A DNA stretch of 64,000 bases, taken from NCBI GenBank assembly GCA_023935145.1, contig CM043703.1, forward strand, positions 25,195,727 through 25,259,726, in the 5' to 3' direction. Of the stretch, positions 1 through 10,435 are shown piece after piece. The notes under the pieces are model-generated. The model was not told the DNA's origin and did no database searches. It was given only the letters and a program-made list of their open reading frames with translations. The translations under genes were made by a program, and so were the position numbers. Source of the stretch: Bretschneidera sinensis. Its lineage: Eukaryota; Streptophyta; Magnoliopsida; Brassicales; Akaniaceae. Within the stretch, counting starts at the first letter, position 1, and each line of letters begins with the position of its first letter.

Positions 1-496
1 CGATGAGTGACTCGATCATGTATAATTGGTGGTTCCCATCCTCATCTTCGGGCTGTTTTGCAACATTGAAGATGTTCACTTTAAGGGTCATGTTTCCAAA
101 GGACAGCTTCATGAGTCCATTCCTACAATTAATTAGAGCATTTGCAGTAGTAAGGAAAGGTCTACCTAAAATTAAAGGTATTTTAGAGTTAGTGTCAACA
201 GCAAAAGTAGTATCAAGGATTAGGAAATCAACAGGATAATAAAATTTATCAATTTGAATAAGAACATCCTCTACCACACCTCGAGGTACTTTAACTGAAT
301 GATCAGCCAATTGCAATACCATAGCAGTTGGTTTGATTTCTCCTAAACCCAGCTGGGAATAAATAGAAAATGGCATCAGGTTTACACTAGCTCCTAAATC
401 TTGTCCAACCTCATGATTTCCAATGCTACACGCAATGGTTGAAAAACCAGGATCCTTGTATTTTGGGGGAATTCTTTGCTCAATTAAAGCACTTAC
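1..496 (-). pseudogene. Retroviral-type aspartic protease of element Z (partial)
   Basis: Minus-strand translation gives the plant Ty3 protease pattern. The active-site block DLGASVNLMPFSIY is followed by LGLGEIKPTAMVLQLADHS, VPRGVVEDVLIQI and, nearer the left edge, the flap-side block LILGRPFLTTANALI. The catalytic Asp is retained in D-L-G-A. Such a protease cleaves the Gag-Pol polyprotein inside virus-like particles. The frame is the same as the gag C-terminus and is separated from it only by an in-frame stop at about 497. The domain is nearly complete. RT would follow to the left, outside the window. Confidence 0.8.
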
Positions 497-2209
497 TTAC
501 TCAGTTAGGAATGTTGTTTTCTTTACATGGTGTTTCCTCTTAATTGTACACAAATCCTTAAGAACTTTTACATAGGTAGGAACTTGTTTATTCACATGCA
601 AAAGAGGAAGGTTAAGTTTTACTTGCCTCAAGTTCTCTAGGATTTCATTTTTTAGGTCCAGATTTTTCTTGTTTGATTTTAAGGCTTGAGTGAATGGTGC
701 CTTAACAGGGCTCTTGGTAACCTCAGGGTTCTTGGTAACCTCATGACCCTTTTCCACATCCTTGGATTTGTTCGTTGTTGGGATGTGTAATGTCTTACCA
801 CTTCTTGTCACAATGGTATTTACATTTTCTAGATTTTTTTGTGCCATGTGTTGACCATGGGGTGTGGATTGAGTTTGGGAAAGGAACTTCGCTCCCTCAT
901 TCACACTCAAGGAGCCCATCAGTTTGGTCACTTGGCTCCTTATCTCTTTGTTCTCTTCAACAACCTACGTAATTAACGCTTCACATCTCTGATTTATCTT
1001 ACCCTGTGCCTCTATAAAAGCATGTAAAGTGTCTTCTAAAAAACTCCTAGAGGATGAGGGTGCATGATATGGTGCAGGGTATGATCTAGAGGGTTGTGCA
1101 AGCTGCTGGTTTTCAGACTTCCAGCTGAAGTTGGGGGTGATTTCGCCATCCCGGATTATAGGTGTTAGAGAAGGGTGCAAGAGGCTTCTTATACATACCT
1201 AAGGCACTACATTGTTCCTTATACATCTCTCTCATATCTACGAATGTGGGGCACTCTTGAGTGGGATGATCTACCCTGCCACACACAAAACATGGTTTTG
1301 AAGATTCGGCATGATTAACCGCGTGTGTTGGCTTTGAGCCTTTAGTCTTTAACGCATCTAACTCCCTAGTGAGCATTTCGACTTTAGCTTTTAGGTTTTC
1401 TTCTTCCCTAAGATGATATATTCCACCACTACTTGGGTTTCCTACAGGTCGTGACCTATTGGTGCTTTCAATAGCACTAGGTCCAGTCCAAGTGTGAGCT
1501 TTTTCAACAAGCTCATTGAGGTACTCAATGTCCTCATCAGGGTCTTTTTGCATAAATTCACTATGACACATCATCTCTACAAATTGTCACTCTCTATAGG
1601 TAAGTCCCTCATAAAAGTAGCTCACTAAGCGCCAACTCTCATACCCATTGTGTGGACACATACTTAACAGCTCCTTAAAGCATTGGTCTTATGTTGAGGG
1701 AAGTATTTGTTAAAGAAAACTTGAGTCATCTCATTCCGTGTCCCAATAAATCATGGTCTCAGCGAGTATAACCAACTTTTAGCTTTATCCTTCAAAGAGA
1801 AAGGAAAAAACTTGAGTCTCATGATATCATCAGTTGCATCTTGACTATGAAAAGTCGCAACTACTTCCTCAAACTCCCTAATGTGTACATATGAGTTTTC
1901 GTTTCCCAAGCCATGAAATGTAGGGAGTAATTGAATCATCCCTGTTTTAAAGTCTTGATGGCGAGTGTTTGCCGGAAACATGATGCATGATGGTGTGGCT
2001 GTTCGGCTAGGATGTAAATAATCTTTAAGTGTCCTAACAACATTCTCATTAGGGTTTTCAGTCATGTTAACAAAATTTTCCAAATTCTCGTTTAGGTGTA
2101 CACTAGGGTTTGACCTAGGCGAGGTTTCACTAACGGACGTGGAAGTAAAGAGTAGCTCTACTTCGAGTCCTTTAATGAATCTATCTCGCGAATCTCTTGG
2201 TCTAAGCAT
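497..2209 (-). pseudogene. Gag of element Z, frame-disrupted
   Basis: The open segments lie at 1751-2209, 1113-1574, 965-1180 and 497-931. The first segment starts MLRPRDSRDRF and contains the capsid-like block FHGLGNENSYVHIREFEEVV...LKFFPFSLKDKAKSWLYSL, typical of the plant retrotransposon gag domain. The second carries a CCHC zinc knuckle, CFVCGRVDHPTQEC (spacing C-x2-C-x4-H-x4-C), which binds genomic RNA. The last segment is a Lys/Thr-rich linker that leads into the protease. Frame changes between segments and stops mean no intact Gag can be made. The start was chosen as the first Met after the LTR and leader. Confidence 0.8.
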
Positions 2210-2339
2210 ACACTAAATGAGATAAAAGGAAATAAAACAGAACAAATAAAAGAAATTAGAAAATCAAAAACTTAAAGAAAGGAACAATAGTACCGTCTTG
2301 TCTTAGAGTTGACAATCTTCCTTATTTGTAAGCGTGTTT

Positions 2340-2356
2340 CCCCGGCAACGGAGCCA
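2340..2356 (-). other. Primer-binding site of element Z
   Basis: Minus strand TGGCTCCGTTGCCGGGG, one base from the TGGCGCCGTTGCCGGGG form common in Athila/Tat elements. It lies a few bases inside the LTR end. Confidence 0.75.
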
Positions 2357-2361
2357 AAATT

Positions 2362-3632
2362 TGATTACGCCCGAAATATAACGCGGGTAGTTGTAGCACA
2401 ACTTTTGGGTGTCGATTCCACAGGGAAAAGCAATCTACAAAGAAAAAGTGCAAACCTTAACACGAACAATAACAATCAAGTGAGAAGATATGAATAATGA
2501 AATAATTATGTAAATATATTGAAATATATGAAGGTTCTGGGAATCCTCCCTAGGTTCGTTTCCTTATTCCAATCTTAATTCAATTATTTTTATCTCGATT
2601 GCAAGTTTCACATCCCAAACAAGTAATCAGTAAATATTCAATCAAGCACATATATAAACCCTAATGTAATTGATATGAATTACTTTTTCGAGTTAAGCAC
2701 ACATGACCTATCCTATAGCTTTATCAAGAAATGACAATATATCTTTAATAATAATATTGCAGTAATGGACAAACCTAAAAGATAAATCTACCGGACTCAA
2801 TCATACCCAAACAACGTCACATAAGAAAAGCATGACTAGACTTATATAGAGAAGAAAGATACAATTACCAGATTAAGAGAAAAATCTTCTAATTAAATTA
2901 AAGAGTAACTCATTCAATGTTTTGATAATAAATCCAAACTATAACTAAATCAATAAAGAAAAATAAGAAAAACTACACCTAGGGATTCATCCCTTCACCT
3001 TGCTTGGAGATTAGTTCACCATGAAGTTCATGGTTGAACACTTTAATGGAGGAGAGTGTGGTAGCCCTCTTGAGTTTTTCAGACTTGAAAAGATGTCTTT
3101 TCTCAAACCCTAAGTGATCTATTTATAATACAAAAGGTCCAAGGGTGTTCTAGGGTTTAAACAATCATTAAAGTCCTAATTAGGTCATAACTCAAAAACA
3201 GAGTTTCATGTGCACACCGCAGCACGAGTAAGTCTATTCCTTGTTCTGGAGAGCTTTTGGGCACTGTGGCCCTGCCAAGTCCAGGCCGCGGCACACACTG
3301 AAGGAGGACTTGGATCTTTTTTGGGCAATCTTCTAGAGGCTGTGGCCCTCACTAGTCTAGGCCGCAGCTCTTATTTGTTGGTAGAGGTTCTCTTCGTTTT
3401 ATCCTTCCGCAACCACTCATTCACCTTGATATGCATGGAATCTTAGTGCTTCAAGAAATGATAGTTTTTCCATCTCTTTTAAACACCAAGTACCTGAAAA
3501 TGCACCGAAATAAGTAATGATTCAAGAATATCACTTTAGAGTTATTAAGGTATAAAAGTGTAATTAAACCTAGATCAACCCTAAAATGCCAACAATTAAG
3601 TACTATTAAGATGCATTTTATGACTCTCATCA
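2362..3632 (-). repeat. 5' LTR of element Z
   Basis: Runs from TGATTACGCC to ...ACTCTCATCA on the plus strand, about 1.27 kb with TG/CA ends. Both ends are fixed by comparison with the solo LTR at 31056-32442, which has a clean target duplication. On the minus strand a TATA-like TATAAATAG lies near 3119-3127. Upstream of it (U3) is a GC-rich block with repeated CTGTGGCCCT / GGCCGCGGC motifs (about 3215-3375). Confidence 0.85.
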
Positions 3633-4584
3633 TTGCGCTCGGTCTCAGTAATGTGCGCTTGATCGTACTTTGCCAATGCACTCGATCGCAGTACTCCTTA
3701 CGCTTAATTGCACTAACTGATATGTGACTGAGGACTTTTATCGAACAGCTTATGGGTGACATTTGAACCAAGTTGAACTAACACTTCCTAAAAAAATCTC
3801 AACCTCCTGCAAAATACTCAAAAGCAACCAAAAAAAAAAACGCAAAGAAAACAGTATATGTGAATTATTTCATATAAACACAACAACTAATGAAAAAGAA
3901 ACAACCGAAAATATTATGGTACGGGGAGTGGGTATGAAATAGGAATTATCTTTTTGTAGAGAGGGGGTGGGGATGGTGGTGTGGGGTGGCCGACGCTGGC
4001 AATGTGTGGTGGCTGGTGGTTGGGAGTACAAATGGTGTGTGGGTGAAGTGCGTTGGAGGAGGGTGTGTGCGTTATTTTAGAGAGTGAAAGTGAGGAAGAA
4101 GGAAAATAAAATGACCTAAAAATAGGCATGTGACTCTCTACCCGAGTGCGCTCGATTGCACTCTGAAGTGCACTCGATCGCACTTCTGCGCACGTGTGTG
4201 CATGAGTGTGCTCACGCGCCATTGGGTGAATGGCAAGAGTTCGCTTGATCACAAGGATAGAAAGTACTGAACGACTAAATGAACTATAGAAAGTATGGAA
4301 AAAGTGAAAATAATGAAAAACAATTAACAATAACAAAAATAGAAATGTACCGTACTTTGTGGTCTCAGTACCACTGACCTTAATAGAGGTGCTTGAGCTA
4401 TAAGTTTATCAAAGTATGGACTGCTCAAACACTCTTTATAGTAGCTTTGGTGTTAGGCTTTTAGCAGGGAGTACTTAAAGTCCACCACATATGGCTTAAG
4501 TGCTCTTGGTTTTGCTGCATATTGGACAGATGTGAATGTCTGGGTACTGTCGAAACCATGAACAAGGGTGGCCTCCAATGGATC
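3633..4584 (-). mobile_element. Element B, left segment (3' region before Copia 1)
   Basis: Colinear with the C sequence at 23292-23555 plus 24876-25350, for example the shared GTGGTCTCAGTACCACTGAC block (4360 here, 25059 in C). It holds the untranslated region downstream of the protease. There are several TGCGCTCGATCGCAC-type palindromes (3633-3700, 4146-4185, 4245) and a G-rich GGTGG tract (3930-4060). No coding sequence is credible. The segment is interrupted at 4584 by Copia 1 and resumes at 19551. Its left end is where element Z inserted. The 3' LTR of B is outside the window. Confidence 0.75.
4580..4584. repeat. Target-site duplication of Copia 1, left
   Basis: GGATC, repeated at 19551-19555. 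Joining the two sides recreates AATGGATCAATGTGAT, which is found uninterrupted in element C near 25348. Confidence 0.9.
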
Positions 4585-5569
4585 TGTTGGTATTTATCTA
4601 AGGTTTAAACATGTCTAAACATGGTTTAAAGATGGTTAAAGTCTAAACCAAGGTTGGAAGATTAAAATACAGCATGTTAAAGGAGTGCACACATGTGTGT
4701 GCATCACTTTGGGTGTGTGTGCACACCCCTAATCAACAAGGCAAAAGAGTTCGCACTGCTGTGTGAAGGGCAGCATCAGTGTGCGCCACACCGCCCCTTC
4801 ACCAATGTCGTACCATCTAGCAAGGAGGCAATTTGAAGAAGGGTAGCCCTGCACCGCCCCTCCACCAGCGCCGCACTGTCCAGAACGTGGTGCAAAGGGG
4901 CTTTGCCTAGCGCCTCACCGCTCCCTGTTCAGCGCCTAGGCGCTAAGCACACTGATGCACACATGGACAGCTTGTTTCAACCTCTTGTTAGGTGTTTGGA
5001 TGCAAGGTTAAAATGCACAGCACCACTTAAGATTGATGGAGGGCCATGGTTGATTGGTCATCAAGATCTAAGGGTGGAGAATGACACACAAGATTGGACA
5101 AGAAGTTGGTGCACTATTTAAAGGGTCATCTAGGTTCAATCTCATGACATAAGATGTGAAACCCATTGTGATACAAGACACAAGTGTGTGTGTGACAGAC
5201 ATACAAGAGAGAATTATGTGAGAGTGCAAAGACATAGACATACAAGAGGGACTCATTGTAGAGAGGCCGGTTGTAAAGAAGAGAGATTAAGTATAGAAAG
5301 TGATAAAGTCTTTCTTGTTCTCTTCTTTGTTCCTTCAAGAACTTGAAGTTTCTTGAAGAGGGTCATTGTAATTGTAAAGAACTATTGATTTAGTGCCGAG
5401 AGTTCAGTGAAACTCACGGGGATGTAGGCTATTGCTGAACCTTGATAACAAATCGCTTGTCTTCTTTTCTTTCTTGCTTTCGATTGCTGTATTTCTTTCT
5501 ACAAGTCATTCTAGACTTGGGTGTTTGGAAGATCACCACGTAGGCATCTTGTTAAGGTGATTTCCAATA
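4585..5569 (+). repeat. 5' LTR of Copia 1
   Basis: Starts TGTTGGTATTTATC and ends TTTCCAATA just before the PBS, about 985 bp. It holds a TATA-like box (CTATTTAAAG near 5114) and, upstream in U3, a perfect 14-bp palindrome AGCGCCTAGGCGCT at 4931-4944. The matching 3' LTR is 18590-19550. Confidence 0.9.
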
Positions 5570-5570
5570 G

Positions 5571-5582
5571 TGGTATCAGAGC
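5571..5582 (+). other. Primer-binding site of Copia 1
   Basis: TGGTATCAGAGC, the complement of the initiator tRNA-Met 3' end that is used by most plant Ty1-copia elements. It lies one base after the LTR. Confidence 0.92.
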
Positions 5583-5807
5583 TTGCACAGCTAGGTATCA
5601 GAGCAAGAACAAGAAGGTGACGGAGTCAAGACTCCAAGAATCAAAGATCAACTTCTTGGGTGATTCAAGAACAGAGTAAAGATCAAGATCAGATCATGTT
5701 CTTGAGGGTGATTCAAGAACGGTGTTAAGATCCATCTTTGATCATGTTCTTGAGGTTGAAGAAAGCATTTGTGGGTATTTCATAAATTTGTGATCTTGTC
5801 CGCAAAG

Positions 5808-6622
5808 ATGGCTTCAAATTTCATGGTTGAGAAGTTTGATGGAAAGGGAGATTTTTCCCTGTGGAAGCGGAAGATCAAGGCGGTTCTAGTGCAACAGAAA
5901 GTGGACTTGGCTATTGGAGAAGATGATGTTTTTCTAGCAAGTATCACGGAGGACCAGCAGAATGAAATGAAGAAGATGTCATACAACACCATCTTCTTAC
6001 ACATATCGGATAATGTCACAAGGGAGTGCGGAGACTCAGAAGATCCAGCTGCAATATGAAAGAAACTAGATGAGTTGTTTCTTGCCAAGACTCTCCCGGA
6101 TAAGAGGTATCTTCATAAATGACTCTTTGCTTTTAAATTTGATCCTAATAAAGAGTTGTAAGATAATCTTGATGCTAAGATAAGGAGTGCATCAAGTGGT
6201 AAAGGGTTGTTCTTTAAAAGAAGGCCAGCAAATCGGTATGGCAGCAACCATGGCTACTACCGGGACAGAGGTAGAGAAGAGAGCCATGGGAGTGTGCACA
6301 GCAGTATGCATGGCTACTATCGGGACAGAGGTAGAGGAGAGAGCCATAGGAGAGTGCACAGCAATATACATGGCTACTACCAGGACAGAGGTAGAGGAGA
6401 GCGCCATAGGAGAGTGCACAAAAACAAGCATGGCTACTACCGGAACAGAGGTAGAGGAAAGAGCCATGAGAGAGAGCACTCCAAACCAAGATTTGGAGGG
6501 AAGAGTTGCTACTACTACCATAAGGAGATTCATGTTAAGAAAGATTGCAAGAAGATGACAAGGGATAGAGAAAGAAGCCATACCAAGAATGGAGAGGCTT
6601 CGATTTCCAAGACAGAACAATA
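5808..6622 (+). pseudogene. Copia 1 Gag, disrupted, with expanded basic repeat
   Basis: Starts MASNFMVEKFDGKGDFSLWKRKIKAVL, the N-terminal pattern of Tnt1-like Gag. The Met at 5808 matches the start used in Copia 2 (30884), so the in-frame Met at 5769 is less likely. A TGA at about 6057 stops the first segment, and another frame carries the rest. Near 6249-6488 there are four in-frame copies of a 20-residue Arg/Gly/Tyr-rich repeat. The zinc knuckle after it reads C-Y-Y-Y-H-K-E-I-H-V-K-K-D-C, so the second Cys is Tyr and the knuckle is damaged. Gag forms the particle shell and binds RNA. Confidence 0.85.
6249..6488 (+). repeat. Four tandem 60-bp repeats in Copia 1 gag
   Basis: Copies start at 6249, 6309, 6369 and 6429, each beginning CATGGCTACTA. 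The period of 60 keeps the frame and encodes HGYYRDRGRGESHRRVHSN-like units. Copia 2 has one such unit at about 32720. Because the repeat lacks stops in several frames, overlapping antisense ORFs there are by-products. Confidence 0.92.
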
Positions 6623-6639
6623 AGATGATGATGTTCTTG

Positions 6640-7710
6640 TTGTATGCTCAAGTGTGAGCAAGGGGCAAGAAAGTAGCGGGAAATTGATCTTGGATACCGG
6701 GTGCACTCATCCCATGTGCCCTCACTGGAGTTGGTTCAAGAATTTCAAAGAAACCAATGATGAAAGTGTTTTCTTGGGGAATGATATTTCTTACTAAGTG
6801 AGGGGCACAGGAGACATCCAGGTGAGGATGTTTGATGGAATGACAAGGCTGCTGAAAGATATGAGATATCTCCTGGATTTGAGGAGGAATTTGATCTCAT
6901 TGGGGTAGGTGGATTCCATGGGATACACATGTAAGATAGAGGGAGGAAAGATTAAGGTACCCAGGGGTTCTTTGGTAGTGATCAGGGCAGCCAGAAACGA
7001 TGGACTCTATGAGATGATCGGAGAAACAGAAATCAATGATCAAGCAGCAAGCTTGATGGCTGAGATGGATGAGGCAGCCATTTGGCCCACTCACTTGGGA
7101 CATATAAGGGAAGAGGGCTTGTAAGTTCTCAGCAAGGATAGCCTACTTGGTGGAGACAAAGTGGAGGAACTTGATTTCTGCGAGTGTTGTGTTCTTAAGA
7201 AGCAACACTGGGTCAGCTTCAACACCGGAGTGAACAAGTCTAAGGGCATTCTTGACTACATTCATGCAGACCTTTGGGGACCAGCAAGGACACCAACACA
7301 GGGAAGCAACTTTTACTTTCTGTCTTTAGTTGATGATTATTCAAGAAAAGTGTGGGTTTATTTGATTAAAAATAAATCAGATGCCTTGAATAAATTTGTT
7401 GTGTGGAAGAAGTTGCTAGAAACTCAAACGGGTAGGGTAGTTAAGGCTTTACGAACCGATAATGGCTTAGAATTTAATAATAAGGATTTTATTAAAATTA
7501 TGTGAATTAAATGGAATTCTAAGACATAGAACAGTTGTAAAAATACCTCAGCAAAATGGAGCTGCTGAGAGGATGAATAGACTTATGGAAAAGGCTAGGT
7601 GCATGTTAATAGGATCCGGTTTACCAAAATATTTTTTGGGAGAAGCTGTGGCTACAGCTGCATACTTGGTAAATAGATCACCCTCTAGAGCTTTAGAGCT
7701 CAAGACTCCC
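6640..7710 (+). pseudogene. Copia 1 protease and integrase, N-terminal part
   Basis: The protease active site reads LDTGCTHPMC with the catalytic Asp codon at 6693. GAG-pre-integrase sequence follows (MDSMGYTCKIEGGKIKV at 6909; THLGHI and CECCVLKK give the HHCC zinc site). The integrase core shows the first Asp in HADLWGP, the second Asp in RTDNGLEF and the Glu in NGAAERMN, so the catalytic DDE triad is readable. Stops (for example CAG to TAG at 6907) and a frameshift at about 7500 break it. Element A is inserted at 7711, after LVNRSPSRALELKTP. The reading frame resumes at 16417. Confidence 0.85.
7706..7710. repeat. Target-site duplication of element A, left
   Basis: CTCCC, repeated at 16412-16416 directly after the other LTR. 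Confidence 0.9.
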
Positions 7711-8996
7711 TGTCGGACGTTTATCTACCTAAATAAATAAGTAAATAATAGTACTTGTTTTACTTGTAAGTGCACAAGGTCTATGGTAGCATAGTGTGCA
7801 AATGTGAGATCATTTCCATAGGGATTGGTGAATTTCTATCTAGAATTAATTTCTTTAAGTTAAAAGAGAAATAACAGTTGATAGTGAGTGAATAACAATA
7901 ATAAGAACATAAGGCTATGATATCCACCACTAATTATAGTTTCCCACTTACTAAGGTTTCAATGCTCTAGCCTTATCATGAATATCTAATGGTTGCCAAC
8001 CTAAGGGCTTGGTCCACACCTTAGGCTATTGATCTCCTTATGCAACGAGTTAGGCATGGTGTATACTCTAACTCTTTTCTCTCTTCAAGGGATTCAACAT
8101 AGGTGTATACTGAGTTGTTCCTTAAGAGAGCATGAGGGCTGTGGAGATCGGTAACCACACGGGACCTAGGGCTTGGTCCACTCCCGGTTTCCCATGTTGA
8201 TTAACCCGAGAATCCAGTGTGGATATCCCTTGTTACTAATGTCAAACCCAGGACTCGGTCATCCAAATTTATTCAACTAACCTATCCATACCACATGCAT
8301 ACGTTGATCAGGCACATACATATGAGGAATGTAAATATAAACAGGTATTAATCATGTTAAATATTCTAACAAGGCTATAGCAAAGATAGTCAATGAATAA
8401 ATGTGAGGTAAAGCATAACTAGGGCTTCAATCAAGCCCTATAGGTGTTTAGTTAGACATACTAAGTAAAGTAAACATGCTAAACATGATTAAGTAAAAAC
8501 AAAAAACTAAAATCGAGAAAGACTCGGGAGACGAGTCGTCAATTCTTCTCCTAAGCTCTCTACTTCGAGTCTCAAACAAAAGGTGTGTGTTATGTGTTTT
8601 ATAGGCCTATTTATAGGGTCTTCATGGTGTCCCGAAACCCTAATTCCATTTTGGAGTCGAAAGACTTCTTTCTAATTCTGGCTCTGCCGCCTCTAGAGTA
8701 ATTGCACTCGAGCGTATGCGGGATGCACTCGATTACATGTGTGCGCTCGAGCCTTCTTCAAGTGCACTCATGTTCTTGTGCACTCGATCATAAGGGAGGT
8801 GTGCTCGAGTGCACCTTGTTGGAGGGCAAAACTTCACTCTTTGCTTCTAACAGCTCCATTTTGTTATCTTTTTGTCCAAGTCCTGTGAAAAACACATAAA
8901 ACACAAAAATAAAGTATAATCTACTAAAATAGATAAGTAAAAAGTCTAACAAGTGTAAATTAAGGGGCTTAAATATGACTATTTAAGCACTTATCA
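7711..8996 (-). repeat. 3' LTR of element A
   Basis: TGTCGGACGT...CACTTATCA on the plus strand, 1286 bp. The minus strand begins TGATAAGTGCTTAAATA. Minus-strand TATA is CTATAAATAG at 8607-8616. U3 carries a cluster of palindrome variants at 8700-8815 (GCACTCGAGCG, TGCGCTCGAG, GCTCGAGTGCAC). Clearly paired with 15149-16411. Confidence 0.92.
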
Positions 8997-9014
8997 CACC
9001 CCCAAACTTACATA
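8997..9014 (-). other. Polypurine tract of element A
   Basis: Minus strand GTAAGTTTGGGGGTG directly before the 3' LTR; it primes plus-strand DNA synthesis. Confidence 0.85.
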
Positions 9015-10435
9015 TTGCTAGTCCCTTAGCAATACAAAACTAAAGACTAAGTTAGAGCAAAGTTTTAAAGATAAATTCATTTCCATGATATTCAGAAATT
9101 TAGGCTGTGCATAAAACGATGATAACCGTTCATGAGTAAGCTTAAAATAAAAACACATTTTGGATTATAAAGGGATTTTCAAAAGCTCATGTTACTCACC
9201 TAAGGCTGGCCTAAGGCATTACAAGTTTGATTTGTGTGTGATGATCTAGCACATATAAGATGGGGCTTCCACATAATTTTAGTGTATAGTGTTTCAATGC
9301 CCAAACTTTTATCAAATTTCTTATAAGAGAGAACAAAATGGCATAATACTTGCTTCTTCTTTCTTTTTCTTTCTATCATGTGATTTTTACCATGTTGAGT
9401 TCCATTGAGCTTTCTATTTGACCCTAGTAACGAGTGTTTGGCCAATGACTCCCAAACCAGATGGTTTTAGGGCACTAGGTGTAAAGACACCCCTAAGGAC
9501 TTACTAACTTGAGTCAAAAAGGCTACGGAACTAACAGGTTTTTATACTTCTTAATAAAATTACCACCTTTTGACGTGAACGCTCAATGCTTACTGAGGCA
9601 AGAGGCCCAGTTACTCAGTGGAAATTTGTGATTATGGTCATTAAAGGCTTACTTCCCACCTTTTGACGTGAATACTCAATGCTTACTGAGGTAAGAGGCT
9701 TAGTTACTCAGTGAAAAGTTTTTAATGATCATTAGAAGTTTTTTAATCACTTTTTGCATGATGGATAGTTTTCCTTGTTTTTCTTATGCCAAAGGGTTCT
9801 TTTCAACAAGTTATCTGATTACCGTTTAGGTTATGGAAACATAGACAAAAAAAATTGTATGTCATACCCCACACAAATGTGTGTTAAATGTGCTTGTGCA
9901 AATTTGGATCAAACTCGTGAGTTCTTAGGTGCCTTGAGGTAGGTAACTAAACTTTGTAAAATTTCCATTGCAAAACTATGTGTTCTCACTTTTAAGTTTA
10001 CTAATGAAGTGTTATCAAATTTTAAAATCAACCAAAATTGTTGCTTATCAAAAGAACATGCATTTATCTTCTAAAAAAAAACTAGGACTTAGTGTGTGCA
10101 TGTGTTTTAAGTGCGTGTGTGATAGTATCTAGCATCTCCCACTACCCCCAAACTTAAAATGCACATTGTCCCCAATGTGTGTGGCATGGAAAGATCTGAC
10201 CTGGGAGATTGAGAACTAGGCAGCTTGTTTGCTTGTACACGCCCCCAAACTTGAACTGAATGCACGCACTAAGTACCTGACAAAGAAAAACAAACATTGT
10301 TTCGGAAAACAAAATATAAATAATAGATATGTAAATATGACTATAATTAAAAGAAAAGTACTAAATAAAAAGAATATGTCTGGGCTGCCTCCCATGAGCG
10401 CTAAGTTTAACGTCTTCAGCCAAACAGGTATCTCC
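9015..10435 (-). other. 3' untranslated region of element A
   Basis: No coding sequence. It holds two copies of a block of about 60 bases (9564-9623 and 9658-9715; shared core TGAC GTGAA, ACTGAGG, ACTCAGTG) that can form a short stem, and a conserved motif at 10382-10421. Both are also present in element D in the same relative place. Between 10210 and 10390 the minus strand is T-rich. Confidence 0.6.
10382..10421 (-). other. Conserved GACGTTAAACTTAGCGCT...GGGAGG motif
   Basis: Minus strand reads GCTGAAGACGTTAAACTTAG followed by CGCTCATGGGAGGCAGCCC. Element D has it at 45504-45540 on the plus strand. It lies downstream of the last ORF. Similar GACGTTAA...TGGGAGGCA strings are familiar from Athila-type elements; the function is unknown. 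Confidence 0.6.

Larger units (their letters stand above)
1..3632 (-). mobile_element. Element Z: Athila-like Ty3 retrotransposon, 5' half
   Basis: On the minus strand this reads 5' LTR (2362-3632), primer-binding site, gag with a CCHC knuckle, then an aspartic protease that runs off the left edge. The right end of the LTR abuts sequence that matches the 3' region of other Athila-like elements in this window (element B). Z therefore appears to have inserted into B. The second LTR, the pol region and the other target-site copy lie outside the window, so autonomy cannot be judged. The same LTR family recurs as a solo LTR at 31056-32442. Confidence 0.8.

Noticed and set aside
3914..4336. 140-codon minus-strand ORF
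   Set aside because: Low-complexity translation (His/Pro/Ser-rich) of the GGTGG and palindrome tract in element B; not kept in C or A.
6192..6620. Long antisense and alternate-frame ORFs
   Set aside because: They follow from the stop-free 60-bp repeat; only the frame with the damaged zinc knuckle fits Gag.
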